In this document: positions 18,524 to 27,021 of the stretch, piece after piece
How the letters are laid out: every line of letters starts with the position of its first letter
How positions within the stretch are numbered: position 1 is the first letter of the stretch
DNA from: an uncultured Bacteroidales bacterium
Lineage (GTDB): Bacteria; Bacteroidota; Bacteroidia; Bacteroidales; P3
NCBI GenBank assembly: GCA_905233475.1
Contig: CAJOEN010000008.1
Coordinates: 1-41,916, forward strand
DNA length: 41,916 bases
Reading direction: 5' to 3'
Program-made: the position numbers and the translations under genes
Notes under the pieces: generated by a model
Database searches by the model: none
What the model saw: only the letters and a program-made list of their open reading frames with translations
Told to the model about the DNA's origin: nothing

Positions 18524-18901
18524 ATGAAACAATTTCTTAAACATCTTATCCTGCTGATGGCCTGCATTGCCGCCATCACAGCTGTGCTTGTACTTGCCAA
18601 ATTTAAATATATATTGCCGATAAATTTCGTGGTGATAGTGTATTTCTCGGCTATATGTTTCATAGCACAATACCTGCTTTTCCGCACTTTGGCAAAAAAT
18701 CCGAAACGTTTTCCCCAAGTATTTATGCTTGTGGAGTTTGCCAAACTTTTTTTGCATATCATAGTGCTTGCGGGATATATCTACGCCCATCGTGCCGAAC
18801 CTTTTGTGGTTAAGTCGTTTTTGGTGTATTTTGCCGCCCTGTTCGTGATATATCTCATTTTCGGAACATGGAAGATGTACAGAATAGCACGCAAACAGTA
18901 A
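18524..18901 (+). CDS. small four-helix membrane protein, unknown function
   Basis: The 125-residue protein has four predicted membrane helices: HLILLMACIAAITAVLVLA, YILPINFVVIVYFSAICFIA, FAKLFLHIIVLAGYIYA and FLVYFAALFVIYLIFGTW, with a basic C-terminus. The topology resembles ATP-synthase subunit I-like proteins, but no diagnostic motif is visible, so the similarity is weak. The ATG directly follows the recA stop (TAAATG), meaning it is translated from the recA transcript. Confidence 0.7.
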   Translation: MKQFLKHLILLMACIAAITAVLVLAKFKYILPINFVVIVYFSAICFIAQYLLFRTLAKNPKRFPQVFMLVEFAKLFLHIIVLAGYIYAHRAEPFVVKSFLVYFAALFVIYLIFGTWKMYRIARKQ

Positions 18902-18932
18902 CCGCAAACGCTTGTTAGAACAGCACTATGCA

Positions 18933-20762
18933 ATGAAAGACGTTTTCAGGATATTCAAATACCTGCGCTTTTTCCCCAAGGAGATAGCGCTGAATATCTT
19001 TTTCAATATCTGCTACGTCTTTTTTGCCCTATTCTCTTTCGGCATGATAGTTCCTTTTGTGGAACTGCTATTCGGTGTTACCAACCCTCCTGCGTCGGAA
19101 CCCTCGTTCGAACTTTCGCAGAAAGGTCTTACCGAATGGCTCACATGGAACCTCTACCAATTTAAGACCACTTACGGCGTTATGAGATGTCTAGTGGTGG
19201 TGTCGGTAGGTTACGTGGGATGTTCGCTATTCAGCAACGTATGCCGCTATATGGGCATGTATTTCCTTACGCCCATACGCAATGGCGTTATACAGCGTCT
19301 GCGCAACGACATATATCAACGTATTACTATACTGCCCGTTTCGTTTTTCCATAAACGCAGGCGTGGCGACCTGCTAAGCCGTATGTCCAACGATTTGGCC
19401 GATGTAGAGTGGTCTATAGTTTCGTCCTTGCAGATGTTAGTCAAAGACCCGATAAATGTGCTTGTGTTTGCCGTAACACTGCTTTTTATCAGTCCGCAGA
19501 TGGTGCTGCTTGCCGCCGTGCTACTCCCGCTAACGGTGTGGCTTATAGGCAAAATAGGCAAGAGTCTGAAACGGAACTCCAACGAAGGTCAAATACGTTT
19601 GGGCGAGCTGTTTTCTATACTTGAGGAATCGGCGGGAGGTATGCGTGTAATAAAATCTTTCAACAAGGAAGATGAAATGCGCCGACGCTTTGCCCGTAGC
19701 AACGCCGAATATACCGGCCGCATGGTAAAGGTGGTGCGCCGTCGCGAATTAGGCTCGCCGCTTATCGAAATGCTTGCTACCGTGGTGCTTGCCATAGTTC
19801 TGATTTTCGGCAGTTCGCTGGTTATAGGCGGCACTTTGCGCGTGTCGGTGCTCATATTCTTCATAATAGTGTTTGCACGCATACTTCCTCCCATAAAATC
19901 CGTAATAACAGCATATTACAACCTCCAGAAAGGCTCCGCCGCCGCCGCGCGTATTTTCGAGATACTTGATGCCGACGAAAATATAGTGGAAAAGGAGAAT
20001 GCAGTGGAAATAAATGGTTTCCACGACAAGATAGAGTACCGAAATGTGTCCTTCTCGTACCATTCCGAAACGGAAGACAAAGTTTATGTGATAAAAGACG
20101 TAAGTTTTGAAGTTCCCAAAGGCAAATCCATTGCCATTGTGGGTCCTTCGGGAGCAGGAAAAACCACCCTTGTGGATTTGCTTCCACGTTTCTACGACTT
20201 TGTCGAAGGGGATATACTTATCGATGGATATTCCATCAAAGATTTGAATATCAACTCGTTGCGGAGAATTACGAGTATAGTGTCGCAAAACTGCATACTG
20301 TTCAACGACAGTGTAATGCACAACATAGCCTTTGGTCAGGCCGATATTGACAGCGACCGTGTTATGGAGGCTGCGCGTATAGCCAACGCCGACGAGTTTA
20401 TACAGCAACTCCCCCAAGGCTACGACACATACATAGGCGACCGTGGCATGACTCTTTCGGGCGGTCAGCGGCAACGTTTGAGCATAGCGCGTGCCGTGTT
20501 GAAAAACGCTCCCATACTCATTCTCGACGAAGCCACATCTGCGCTTGATATAGAATCGGAACATCTTGTGCAAGAGGCACTTGCTCATGCTATGCAAAAT
20601 CGCACTTCCATAATAATAGCGCACCGCCTGTCCACCATACGCCACGCCGACGAGATAATTGTTATGGACAAGGGAGAAATTGTGGAACGTGGCAACCACG
20701 AATCGCTTTTGGCTCTCGGCGGACTGTACAAAAAACTTATCGAAATGCAATCTTTCCAATAA
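18933..20762 (+). CDS. ABC exporter, fused permease and ATPase (MsbA-like)
   Basis: It is a half-transporter that would act as a homodimer in the inner membrane, probably exporting lipid, peptide or drug-like substrates; the substrate is not readable. The 609 residues comprise a six-helix membrane domain (about 1-330) and a nucleotide-binding domain with Walker A GPSGAGKT (404-411), signature LSGGQRQRLSIARA (from 508), Walker B ILILDEATSALD (from 528) and the switch His in IIAHRLSTIRHADEI. The ATG at 18933 is preferred to an upstream TTG. It starts 31 bases after the small membrane-protein gene and may belong to the recA transcript. Confidence 0.92.
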   Translation: MKDVFRIFKYLRFFPKEIALNIFFNICYVFFALFSFGMIVPFVELLFGVTNPPASEPSFELSQKGLTEWLTWNLYQFKTTYGVMRCLVVVSVGYVGCSLFSNVCRYMGMYFLTPIRNGVIQRLRNDIYQRITILPVSFFHKRRRGDLLSRMSNDLADVEWSIVSSLQMLVKDPINVLVFAVTLLFISPQMVLLAAVLLPLTVWLIGKIGKSLKRNSNEGQIRLGELFSILEESAGGMRVIKSFNKEDEMRRRFARSNAEYTGRMVKVVRRRELGSPLIEMLATVVLAIVLIFGSSLVIGGTLRVSVLIFFIIVFARILPPIKSVITAYYNLQKGSAAAARIFEILDADENIVEKENAVEINGFHDKIEYRNVSFSYHSETEDKVYVIKDVSFEVPKGKSIAIVGPSGAGKTTLVDLLPRFYDFVEGDILIDGYSIKDLNINSLRRITSIVSQNCILFNDSVMHNIAFGQADIDSDRVMEAARIANADEFIQQLPQGYDTYIGDRGMTLSGGQRQRLSIARAVLKNAPILILDEATSALDIESEHLVQEALAHAMQNRTSIIIAHRLSTIRHADEIIVMDKGEIVERGNHESLLALGGLYKKLIEMQSFQ

Positions 20763-20835
20763 AAAATTATTTTTTTACATATTTACAAAATAAATCGCCA
20801 ATTGCCACGTTTACTAACATCATCCGAATACGGAA

Positions 20836-20907
20836 GCCCCTATAGTTCAACGGATAGAACGGAAGTTTCCTAAACTTTAAATCAAGGTTCGATTCCTTGT
20901 GGGGGTA
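20836..20907 (+). tRNA. tRNA-Arg (anticodon CCU)
   Basis: A full cloverleaf can be folded: acceptor GCCCCTA with TGGGGGT (two G-U pairs), D stem GTTC/GAAC, anticodon stem GAAGT/ACTTT with loop TTCCTAA giving anticodon CCT, T stem CAAGG/CCTTG with loop TTCGATT, discriminator A. CCA is not encoded. It reads the codon AGG. It lies 32 bases before the aminotransferase start. Confidence 0.93.
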
Positions 20908-20938
20908 CTTTTTTTATTTAACACTAAAACAACAATTT

Positions 20939-22141
20939 ATGGAAATATTATCCGACAGAATATTGCAGATGTCCGAATCGGAGACCCTTGCAATGACACA
21001 GAAAGCTCGCGAGCTGAAAGCTCAAGGCAAAGATGTTATCAGCCTCAGCATAGGCGAACCCGATTTCAACACTCCCGAATTGGTGAAAGAGGCCGCCAAA
21101 AAAGCTATCGACGACAACTTTACCCACTATCCTCCAGTGCCCGGCTACCCCGACCTGCGCGAGGCCGTGTGCCACAAGTTCAAACGCGACAACAACCTCG
21201 ATTTCAAACCCGAGCAGATTGTTGTTTCCACCGGCGCCAAGCAGTCCATATACCAGCTTGTGCAGTGCCTTATCAATCCGGGCGACGAAGTTATTATCCC
21301 CACGCCTTTCTGGGTTTCGTACAAGGAGATTGTACGTGTGGCCGGCGGCAAATGCGTTTACGTGAAAACTACCATCGAAAACTCGTTCAAGGTAACCCCG
21401 AAACAAATCGAGGAAGCCATTACACCCAAGACCAAGCTGATAATGTTCAGCAGTCCGAGCAACCCCACCGGAATGCTCTACACCAAGGACGAGCTTAAAG
21501 GCATTGCCGACGTGGTGGCAAAATACCCCAACGTATTTATTATGGCCGACGAAATTTACGAACACATCAACTTCGTTGGCAAACACGAGAGCATAGCCCA
21601 GTTCGAGAACGTGAGAGACCGCGTTATCACCATCAACGGCGTGGCCAAGGGCTTTGCCATGACAGGCTGGCGTATAGGTTTCATAGCCGCTCCCACAGTT
21701 ATTGCCAAGGCTTGCAACAAACTGCAGGGACAGGTTACCTCCGCCACATGCTCCATAGCACAGAAAGCCTCCGTGGCCGCCATGCTTATGGACCCCGCCA
21801 CCAGCGAGGACATCATAGGCATGCGCAACAAATTCCTCGAACGCAGGGATTTGGTTTACAAGCTGCTCAGCGAGATACCCGACATCAAGGTTTGTCTGCC
21901 GCAGGGTGCTTTCTATTTCTTCCCCGAAGTAAGTGCTTATTATGGCAAGAGTTACGACGGCAAGAAAATAGAGAACTCCACCGACATGGCTTTCTATCTG
22001 CTCAACGAAGCAAATGTGGCCACTGTTATGGGTTCCGCTTTCGGCGACGACAACTGCATACGTCTGAGCTACGCCACCAGCGAGGAACTCCTTATCGAAG
22101 CCATCCGCCGCATAAAAGAGGCTCTGGCAAAACTGAAATAA
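20939..22141 (+). CDS. pyridoxal-phosphate aspartate aminotransferase (class I)
   Basis: It converts aspartate and 2-oxoglutarate to oxaloacetate and glutamate, or a related substrate pair. The 400-residue protein has the class Ib hallmarks: LSIGEPDFNTP (36-46), substrate-binding region YPPVPGYPDLREAV (64-77), SSPSNPTGMLYT, Asp in IMADEIYEHI, PLP lysine Lys237 in INGVAKGFAMTGWRIGF, and Arg245. The ATG at 20939 is chosen because a longer frame would begin inside the tRNA-Arg gene. A strong terminator follows, so it is probably the last gene of this plus-strand run. Confidence 0.93.
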   Translation: MEILSDRILQMSESETLAMTQKARELKAQGKDVISLSIGEPDFNTPELVKEAAKKAIDDNFTHYPPVPGYPDLREAVCHKFKRDNNLDFKPEQIVVSTGAKQSIYQLVQCLINPGDEVIIPTPFWVSYKEIVRVAGGKCVYVKTTIENSFKVTPKQIEEAITPKTKLIMFSSPSNPTGMLYTKDELKGIADVVAKYPNVFIMADEIYEHINFVGKHESIAQFENVRDRVITINGVAKGFAMTGWRIGFIAAPTVIAKACNKLQGQVTSATCSIAQKASVAAMLMDPATSEDIIGMRNKFLERRDLVYKLLSEIPDIKVCLPQGAFYFFPEVSAYYGKSYDGKKIENSTDMAFYLLNEANVATVMGSAFGDDNCIRLSYATSEELLIEAIRRIKEALAKLK

Positions 22142-22170
22142 ATAATTATTTTTTTGAACTTAAAGCCTGC

Positions 22171-22197
22171 ACCAGCCTTATGGCTGGTGTTTTTTTT
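22171..22197 (+). terminator. terminator of the aminotransferase gene
   Basis: A 7-bp stem ACCAGCC/GGCTGGT with loop TTAT is followed by G and eight T, 30 bases after the stop codon. Confidence 0.9.
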
Positions 22198-22318
22198 GCC
22201 AAAAGGGTAGGGGGCTCAGGGTTCACCCAAAAAAGCCTGTGTTTAGATATAGATTGGAGAGAGCAAAGAGTAAGTTTTTAAAGTCTTCAACACTTCACAG
22301 TTTCCCTAATATCACCAC

Positions 22319-22353
22319 AAAAAAAGCCCCCCCTCCAAGGGTCGGAGGGGGGG
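22319..22353 (-). terminator. terminator of the rpsF-rpsR-rplI operon
   Basis: On the minus strand a 10-bp GC stem (CCCCCCCTCC with GGAGGGGGGG, loop of 7) is followed by C and seven T. It lies about 60 bases after the rplI stop. Confidence 0.85.
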
Positions 22354-22413
22354 ACAAACCTAAAATTGTACTATGAAAAAGAAAATATCAATGAAGTAAC
22401 AGAATAACGAGCG

Positions 22414-22863
22414 TTACTCTGCAAATACTTCCAACGTTATTTCAGCTTTGATGTCCTTGTGAATATTGATGGTGATGGGGTAGGAGCCAATTTCTTTAAC
22501 TCTACTTCCGTCCACAACAATTTTCTTGCGGTCTATATCGTAATTGTATTGTTCTTTCAAAGCCTCGGCAACTTGAATGTTGTTCACCGAACCGAATATC
22601 TGACCGTTGGCACTTGCTTTAGCGGCAACGCGTATGGTCTTGCCTTCCAGAGATTCTTTCAGGGTTTCGGCTTCTTTGCGTATGCGTTCTTCTTTGAAAG
22701 CGCGCTGACGCATATTTTCGGCGTGTATTTTTTTATTTGTGGCGGTAGCCATTATTGCCATTCCCATAGGGAAGAGGTAATTGTTGGCGTAGCCGTTTTT
22801 CACATTGACTATGTCGTCCTTGTAGCCCAATTTGGCAACATCTTGTATCAATATAACTTCCAT
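22414..22863 (-). CDS. rplI: 50S ribosomal protein L9
   Basis: L9 binds 23S rRNA at the base of the L1 stalk. The 149-residue product starts MEVILIQDVAKLGYKDDIV and has the family signature GYANNYLFPMGMA, a long central helix rich in Lys, Arg and Glu, and a C-terminal domain with IFGSVNNIQVAEAL. The start at 22863 is chosen over an in-frame Met ten codons upstream: it fits the family N-terminus and follows an AGGAGGA ribosome site. It is the last gene of rpsF-rpsR-rplI. Confidence 0.97.
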   Translation of the reverse strand: MEVILIQDVAKLGYKDDIVNVKNGYANNYLFPMGMAIMATATNKKIHAENMRQRAFKEERIRKEAETLKESLEGKTIRVAAKASANGQIFGSVNNIQVAEALKEQYNYDIDRKKIVVDGSRVKEIGSYPITINIHKDIKAEITLEVFAE

Positions 22864-22880
22864 CGTTTCTCCTCCTTTTA

Positions 22881-23147
22881 TTATTTTAAACAATCGGCTA
22901 CGTAGGGCATCAGAGCCAAATGACGTGCTCTTTTTATTGCTTGAGCCACTTTCTTCTGATATTTGTTAGAAGTACCGGTTATGCGGCGGGGCAGTATTTT
23001 GCCTTGTTCGTTTACGAATTTCAAGAGGAAATCAGCGTCTTTGTAATCTATATATTTGATTCCCAGTTTTTTGAAACGACAATATTTTTTGCGTTGTGTA
23101 TCAACGGCTATCGGTGTCAAATATTTTATTTCGGTTTCGTTTGCCAT
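22881..23147 (-). CDS. rpsR: 30S ribosomal protein S18
   Basis: The 88-residue small-subunit protein partners S6 on the platform of the 30S subunit. Visible features are [20 protein letters not shown] and the conserved [29 protein letters not shown], cut here as [11 protein letters not shown] then [20 protein letters not shown]. It lies between rpsF and rplI with short gaps (28 and 17 bases), the classic order. Confidence 0.97.
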   Translation of the reverse strand: MANETEIKYLTPIAVDTQRKKYCRFKKLGIKYIDYKDADFLLKFVNEQGKILPRRITGTSNKYQKKVAQAIKRARHLALMPYVADCLK

Positions 23148-23175
23148 ATCTGATTCAAAATTTTAAAGGTTCAAC

Positions 23176-23538
23176 TTATTTGGCTTCGTTTTGCGCCGGT
23201 TCTTTCTCTTTTTTGGCGTTGCGTTTTTTCTCGTTGTAGGCAATAGCGTGCTTGTCCAGCGATACTGTGAGGAAACGTAGCAAGCGCTCGTCGCGTTTGT
23301 AGGCTGTTTCCAGCTGGGCTATCAGGCTGCCTTCAGCTTTGAATTCTATAAGGTAGTAGAAGCCTGTGGTTTTCTTTTGAATAGGGTAGGCTAATTTTTT
23401 CAAACCCCAGTTGTTGGTATAAATTATCTCAGCACCGTTGTCTTTCAAAAGATCGTGGTACTTTTTTACCGTTTCCTTCATCTGTTCGTCAGACAAAACG
23501 GGAGTCATAATGAAAACGGTTTCGTATTGTTTTACCAT
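23176..23538 (-). CDS. rpsF: 30S ribosomal protein S6
   Basis: The 120-residue protein starts [19 protein letters not shown], the usual S6 opening, and contains [22 protein letters not shown] and the [12 protein letters not shown] stretch, with a Lys/Glu-rich tail. The Met at 23538 is chosen because 16 extra upstream codons do not fit the family. It is first in the operon and preceded by a -7 box at 23584-23591. Confidence 0.97.
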   Translation of the reverse strand: MVKQYETVFIMTPVLSDEQMKETVKKYHDLLKDNGAEIIYTNNWGLKKLAYPIQKKTTGFYYLIEFKAEGSLIAQLETAYKRDERLLRFLTVSLDKHAIAYNEKKRNAKKEKEPAQNEAK

Positions 23539-23583
23539 AACTTGTTGTTGTTTTATTATTATACTTACTGAGTTTTTGGACTG

Positions 23584-23591
23584 CAAATGTA
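23584..23591 (-). promoter_or_regulatory. -7 box of the ribosomal operon promoter
   Basis: TACATTTG on the minus strand, 45 bases before the rpsF start, in an AT-rich gap (23539-23734). Confidence 0.6.
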
Positions 23592-23734
23592 CTATTTTTT
23601 TTTGTATTACAGATATTTTTTTCTCTTTTTATTGTTATTATTTTTGTAAATAATTAGTTATCAATATTTTACGATTGAAATATTTTTGCTTTAACTATTG
23701 CTATTTTCTGCTAAAATGTGTATTTTCTGCTATA

Positions 23735-24628
23735 TCAGGAGCTTTTTTTGACTGTTTTTTTGTCGTTTTTTTCGTTGGTAAAAAAGTCTGGTAGCGATGT
23801 GGTTAGGATTAGAGGTTTTCCGTTGGCGGGATGTGGTATTTCCAATCGGTAGTTGAAAGTGTAGGGAAACGGATAGTCCACTTTGTATAGAGTGTTCTGT
23901 TTATCGCCCAAAACAGGATACCCACTGTGCGACAATTGCATACATAATTGATTTTCAAATATTTGTATCATTTCTATGTCGAGCAGGGTTATTTCTTTTT
24001 CGGCACGCGCCACAGTATATTTTATGTCGCATTGCACGGTATTTTCGTCGGGTTCGTCTTTCCATTGGCGCAGAAAGCCCTTGAAATTGAGCTGTGCCCA
24101 CGATGTTAGTTCGCCGCTTGTATTTTCGAAAGTACCGCATACCCAAACTCGATAATGTTTTATGGCCTTTGCGCAGGTTTCCTGTAGTTTGCGTCGTAGT
24201 TCGTCGCGTTTGCAAAACACACATATTCCGTTTTCCTCGACGCGCAGGCTCATTACAGGGGTTACGGCCACGCTGCCTTTGTGTTGTCGCGACAGGTCGG
24301 CGTTGAGCGAATTATTGAGAGAGCGTATGCCGCCTGTGGTTTTTCCCGTGAGCGGTGTTCCCGAAGCTTTGAAAGAGGCTACTATGGTGCCGTCTTCGTA
24401 AAGTATAGGCACCGATGTGCGTTCGCGGTAAGTGCGTTTGGCCTCGTATTTGGTGTATTCTATGGTGTCGCCTTCCGAAAGTACGAACTCGGGATGTTTC
24501 ACCACCGCGTTGTTGTGGCGCACACAGCCGCACTGTATTATTTTTTTTAGCTTTGTAGCCGAAGTCTCGGGAAAGTTTCTGTGCAACAGTTCCATTAGCG
24601 ATATTTCGCAGGGGGCGGTTATCCTCAT
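23735..24628 (-). CDS. S4-domain RluA-like protein lacking the catalytic Asp
   Basis: The 297-residue protein has an S4 RNA-binding domain at about 9-60 (LLHRNFPETSATKLKKIIQ ... VLSEGDTIEY) and then a pseudouridine-synthase-like domain (ILYEDGTIVASFKASGTPLTG). RluA enzymes carry HRLDxxTSGL with an essential Asp; here the aligned segment is VMSLRVEENGICVF (125-138), which has Arg129 at the Asp position and also lacks the T-S. Downstream core parts remain (KHYRVWVCGTF, ENQLCMQLSHSGYPVLGD, LEIPHP). It is therefore probably an RNA-binding protein without synthase activity. The gap to the upstream yqeY-type gene is 13 bases, same strand, so the two form an operon. Confidence 0.8.
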   Translation of the reverse strand: MRITAPCEISLMELLHRNFPETSATKLKKIIQCGCVRHNNAVVKHPEFVLSEGDTIEYTKYEAKRTYRERTSVPILYEDGTIVASFKASGTPLTGKTTGGIRSLNNSLNADLSRQHKGSVAVTPVMSLRVEENGICVFCKRDELRRKLQETCAKAIKHYRVWVCGTFENTSGELTSWAQLNFKGFLRQWKDEPDENTVQCDIKYTVARAEKEITLLDIEMIQIFENQLCMQLSHSGYPVLGDKQNTLYKVDYPFPYTFNYRLEIPHPANGKPLILTTSLPDFFTNEKNDKKTVKKSS

Positions 24629-24641
24629 AGTGCCATGTTTT

Positions 24642-25088
24642 TTACGACAGCAGTTTTTTCACCGTTTCTGAAACGGTTTTGTTGTCGGCTTTGCCAGCGA
24701 ATAGCTTGGTGGCTACGCCCATCACTTTGCCCATTTCTTTCATGCTTGCGGCTCCGGTTTGGGCAATTATTTCGCGCAGGGCTTTTTCTATCTCTTCGGC
24801 CGACATTTGTTCGGGGAGGTAGCGTTCTATCACGGCTGCCTGCTCCGTCTCGGAGGCATATAGGTCGTCGCGGTTCTGCTGTTTGTATATTTCGGCGGCT
24901 TCGCGGCGCTGTTTTATAAGGCGTTGTAGCATGGCTGTTTCGGCGGCCTCGTTGAGCTCGCCTCCGGCTTTGGAGGTTTTTTCCAAAAGTATTGCCGATT
25001 TTATGGCACGTAGCGACTCCAATGTGCCGCGGTCTTTGTTTAGCATTGCGGTCTTGATGTCGGCGTTGATTTTTTCTTCCAAATTCAT
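24642..25088 (-). CDS. YqeY/GatB-tail domain protein
   Basis: The 148-residue, mostly helical protein has the YqeY pattern: MNLEEKINADIKTAMLNKDR, LRAIKSAILLEKTSK, the central AMLQRLIKQRREAAEIYKQQ, YLPEQMSAEEIEKALREII and GKVMGVATKLFAGKADNKTV. The fold is that of the C-terminal tRNA-binding part of GatB, suggesting a tRNA-linked role that is not defined. It lies downstream of tRNA-Phe and upstream of the S4/RluA-like gene. Confidence 0.9.
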   Translation of the reverse strand: MNLEEKINADIKTAMLNKDRGTLESLRAIKSAILLEKTSKAGGELNEAAETAMLQRLIKQRREAAEIYKQQNRDDLYASETEQAAVIERYLPEQMSAEEIEKALREIIAQTGAASMKEMGKVMGVATKLFAGKADNKTVSETVKKLLS

Positions 25089-25162
25089 TTTTATGGCTCC
25101 TTTCGGTTTAGTTTATACAAAACAAGCACACAATTGCTTGTATGCTTGTTTTTCGTTTTTTG

Positions 25163-25235
<73 letters not shown>

Positions 25236-25251
25236 AACTTTTTTGCGACTG

Positions 25252-25259
25252 CAAAGATA
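25252..25259 (-). promoter_or_regulatory. -7 box of the tRNA-Phe promoter
   Basis: TATCTTTG followed by GCAG on the minus strand, 16 bases before the tRNA 5' end. Confidence 0.65.
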
Positions 25260-25358
25260 CGACTTTTTTTTGTATTGAACAAATTTTTTTTGTTTTTTCG
25301 TCGTGTTTTCTTCGCAATCTATTGTTATTTAATAAATTGTGTTTCAAGCAAAGGTTAT

Positions 25359-26036
25359 TCAGATGGTTTGTTTTTGCTCTTCTGCCGCCTTGTTTTCGTT
25401 TTGTTCCTTGCTTTTTTTGTTGTCTTTTGAAGAAAAAAGTTGGTCTATTATCAGCATAAAAATACCTATGGTGATGGCAGCATCGGCGAAATTGAAAATG
25501 GCATTGAAGAAAGTGAAGTGTTCACCGCCGAAAAACGGTACCCAGTCGGGCAGTGTGGTGCTTATGATGGGGAAATAGAACATGTCCACCACTTTGCCGA
25601 AAAGGAATGGCGCATAGCCGCCCTCTTCGGGGAAAAGCGTAGCCACCTGATAGGTGCTGTCGCCAAAGATGAGCCCGTAGAAACAACTGTCGATAATGTT
25701 GCCCGCCGCTCCCGCGAATATCAAGGACAGGCTTACAATCAAGAAATTGCGTGAGTTTTTCTTTATTAGATATATTATAAACCATGCTATTCCTGCCGAT
25801 GCCACAAGGCGGAACACCGACAGCAGTATTTTGCCCACGCTACCGCCGAAATGCATACCAAAGGCCATACCCTCGTTTTCGATAAAAAGTATTTGGAACC
25901 ACGAACCCAGTACGGGAATGCTTTCGCCTATGTGCATGTTGGTTTTGACAAGTATTTTTATTATTTGGTCGATAACTAGAACGGCAAGTATTATCGAGAT
26001 TGAAAGCAAGAGTTGCTTTTTGTGGGTCTTTTTCAT
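25359..26036 (-). CDS. lspA: lipoprotein signal peptidase II
   Basis: This inner-membrane aspartic protease removes the signal peptide from prolipoproteins after lipidation. The 225-residue protein has an N-terminal helix with VIDQIIKILV, the NEGMAFG motif (54-60), the first catalytic Asp116 in GNIIDSCFYG and the second, Asp185, in FNFADAAI. It is longer than the usual 160-170 residues because of an insert at about 122-175 and a Lys/Glu-rich tail, as in other Bacteroidota LspA. Many lipoproteins, including two in this window, would be substrates. It begins one base after the stop codon of the LysE-type gene, so the two form an operon. Confidence 0.95.
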   Translation of the reverse strand: MKKTHKKQLLLSISIILAVLVIDQIIKILVKTNMHIGESIPVLGSWFQILFIENEGMAFGMHFGGSVGKILLSVFRLVASAGIAWFIIYLIKKNSRNFLIVSLSLIFAGAAGNIIDSCFYGLIFGDSTYQVATLFPEEGGYAPFLFGKVVDMFYFPIISTTLPDWVPFFGGEHFTFFNAIFNFADAAITIGIFMLIIDQLFSSKDNKKSKEQNENKAAEEQKQTI

Positions 26037-26037
26037 T

Positions 26038-26718
26038 TTAATTTAAGAATTTGGGTGTGATTTCGAAAAACGCACTTACTGCGAGGTAAACGCCGAATGC
26101 TGTGAGTATTACGCCCACCACTTTATTTATGATGTGTATCACTTTTGGCAAAAGCACAGTTTTCAGTTTGTATGCTATGGCGCATTTAAGTATGTCGCAC
26201 GAAAGTACGGTGAGGAGCATAACGGCAAGGAACATCAGGCTACTCTGTTTTTGGGTAAGTATGGCTCCACCCAAAGCCACTTCGCCTATTGTGGCGGCAA
26301 TGCCCACAGGCATAACCCAATAGAACCATACTCCGGGGTTGGCTATGTTGAACAAAAAGCCTTTGCCGATGAATTTTAGATAAGACATGCCGTTGGACGA
26401 AGTGTTGAGTTTCTGACCTTTCTGTTTCTGCGGCATTTTCTGGAAAAAAGTGAATATGCCGAACACAATCATCACAATGCCTCCGATTATGAAGATTGCC
26501 ATTTTGTATTTATCGTTCTCGAACAGTGTGGAAACGCCCAGAGTTACCAACGACACCATCATTACGTCGCTCATGGAAATACCTATGGCAAAACGTGTTC
26601 CAGCTTTGAACCCCGACGTGAGGCTGGTTTGTATAAGCGCAAACATGGCAGGGCCCACAACACATGAGAGCCCTAATCCCATCAGTATCCCCTCCACTAT
26701 TATTTTCAGAAATGCCAT
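26038..26718 (-). CDS. LysE/RhtB family amino-acid exporter
   Basis: The 226-residue inner-membrane protein has about six helices. The N-terminal region ILMGLGLSCVVGPAMFALIQTSLTSGFKAG shows the family's GPxxxxxxxxxxxxG pattern (quoted in parts: CVVGPAMFALIQ, then TSLTSGFKAG). The middle has FNIANPGVWFYWV, the conserved NP motif. It probably exports amino acids; the substrate is not readable. It is followed one base later by lspA. Confidence 0.85.
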   Translation of the reverse strand: MAFLKIIVEGILMGLGLSCVVGPAMFALIQTSLTSGFKAGTRFAIGISMSDVMMVSLVTLGVSTLFENDKYKMAIFIIGGIVMIVFGIFTFFQKMPQKQKGQKLNTSSNGMSYLKFIGKGFLFNIANPGVWFYWVMPVGIAATIGEVALGGAILTQKQSSLMFLAVMLLTVLSCDILKCAIAYKLKTVLLPKVIHIINKVVGVILTAFGVYLAVSAFFEITPKFLN

Positions 26719-26796
26719 GCCTTTTTACTTCTGTTTTTGCACTATAATGGTTAAAACCAAAACGTTGGAGCAATCCAAAGTCTCGGAATGAAATCG

Positions 26797-26804
26797 CAAA
26801 TATA
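26797..26804 (-). promoter_or_regulatory. -7 box of the LysE-lspA operon promoter
   Basis: TATATTTG followed by GCGA on the minus strand, 78 bases before the start of the exporter gene. Confidence 0.55.
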
Positions 26805-26985
26805 CGAAATAAAAAAATAATTTTGTCGAAGTAAGTAATTTTTATTATTTATTTAATAGTGTGTTGTATCTCTCGTAAAGCCAACGGTACATTTGTTGTG
26901 AAATTGAAGTCGCTGCCGTTGGTGGGAAAAGCGCCGATAGTGTGTATATTTGGGCAACATATCACGTAATTCGAATAATTTTTCG

Positions 26986-26993
26986 TATTTTTG
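26986..26993 (+). promoter_or_regulatory. -7 box of the pgi promoter
   Basis: TATTTTTG followed by CATT, 28 bases before the pgi ATG. Confidence 0.55.
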
Positions 26994-27021
26994 CATTTCG
27001 AAATAAATTTAAATACAAGAT

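Larger units (their letters stand above)
26719..27021. other. intergenic region with two divergent promoters
   Basis: There is no gene in these 303 bases. They hold the minus-strand box of the LysE/lspA operon (26797-26804) and the plus-strand box of pgi (26986-26993). Between the boxes I see only AT-rich sequence with no clear RNA gene or long repeat. Confidence 0.6.

Noticed and set aside
18912..18932. TTG start for the ABC exporter
   Set aside because: An ATG seven codons downstream fits the family N-terminus and needs no rare start.
22327..22353. GC-rich palindrome considered as an attachment site or repeat element
   Set aside because: With the adjacent A-run it is a normal minus-strand terminator for the ribosomal operon.
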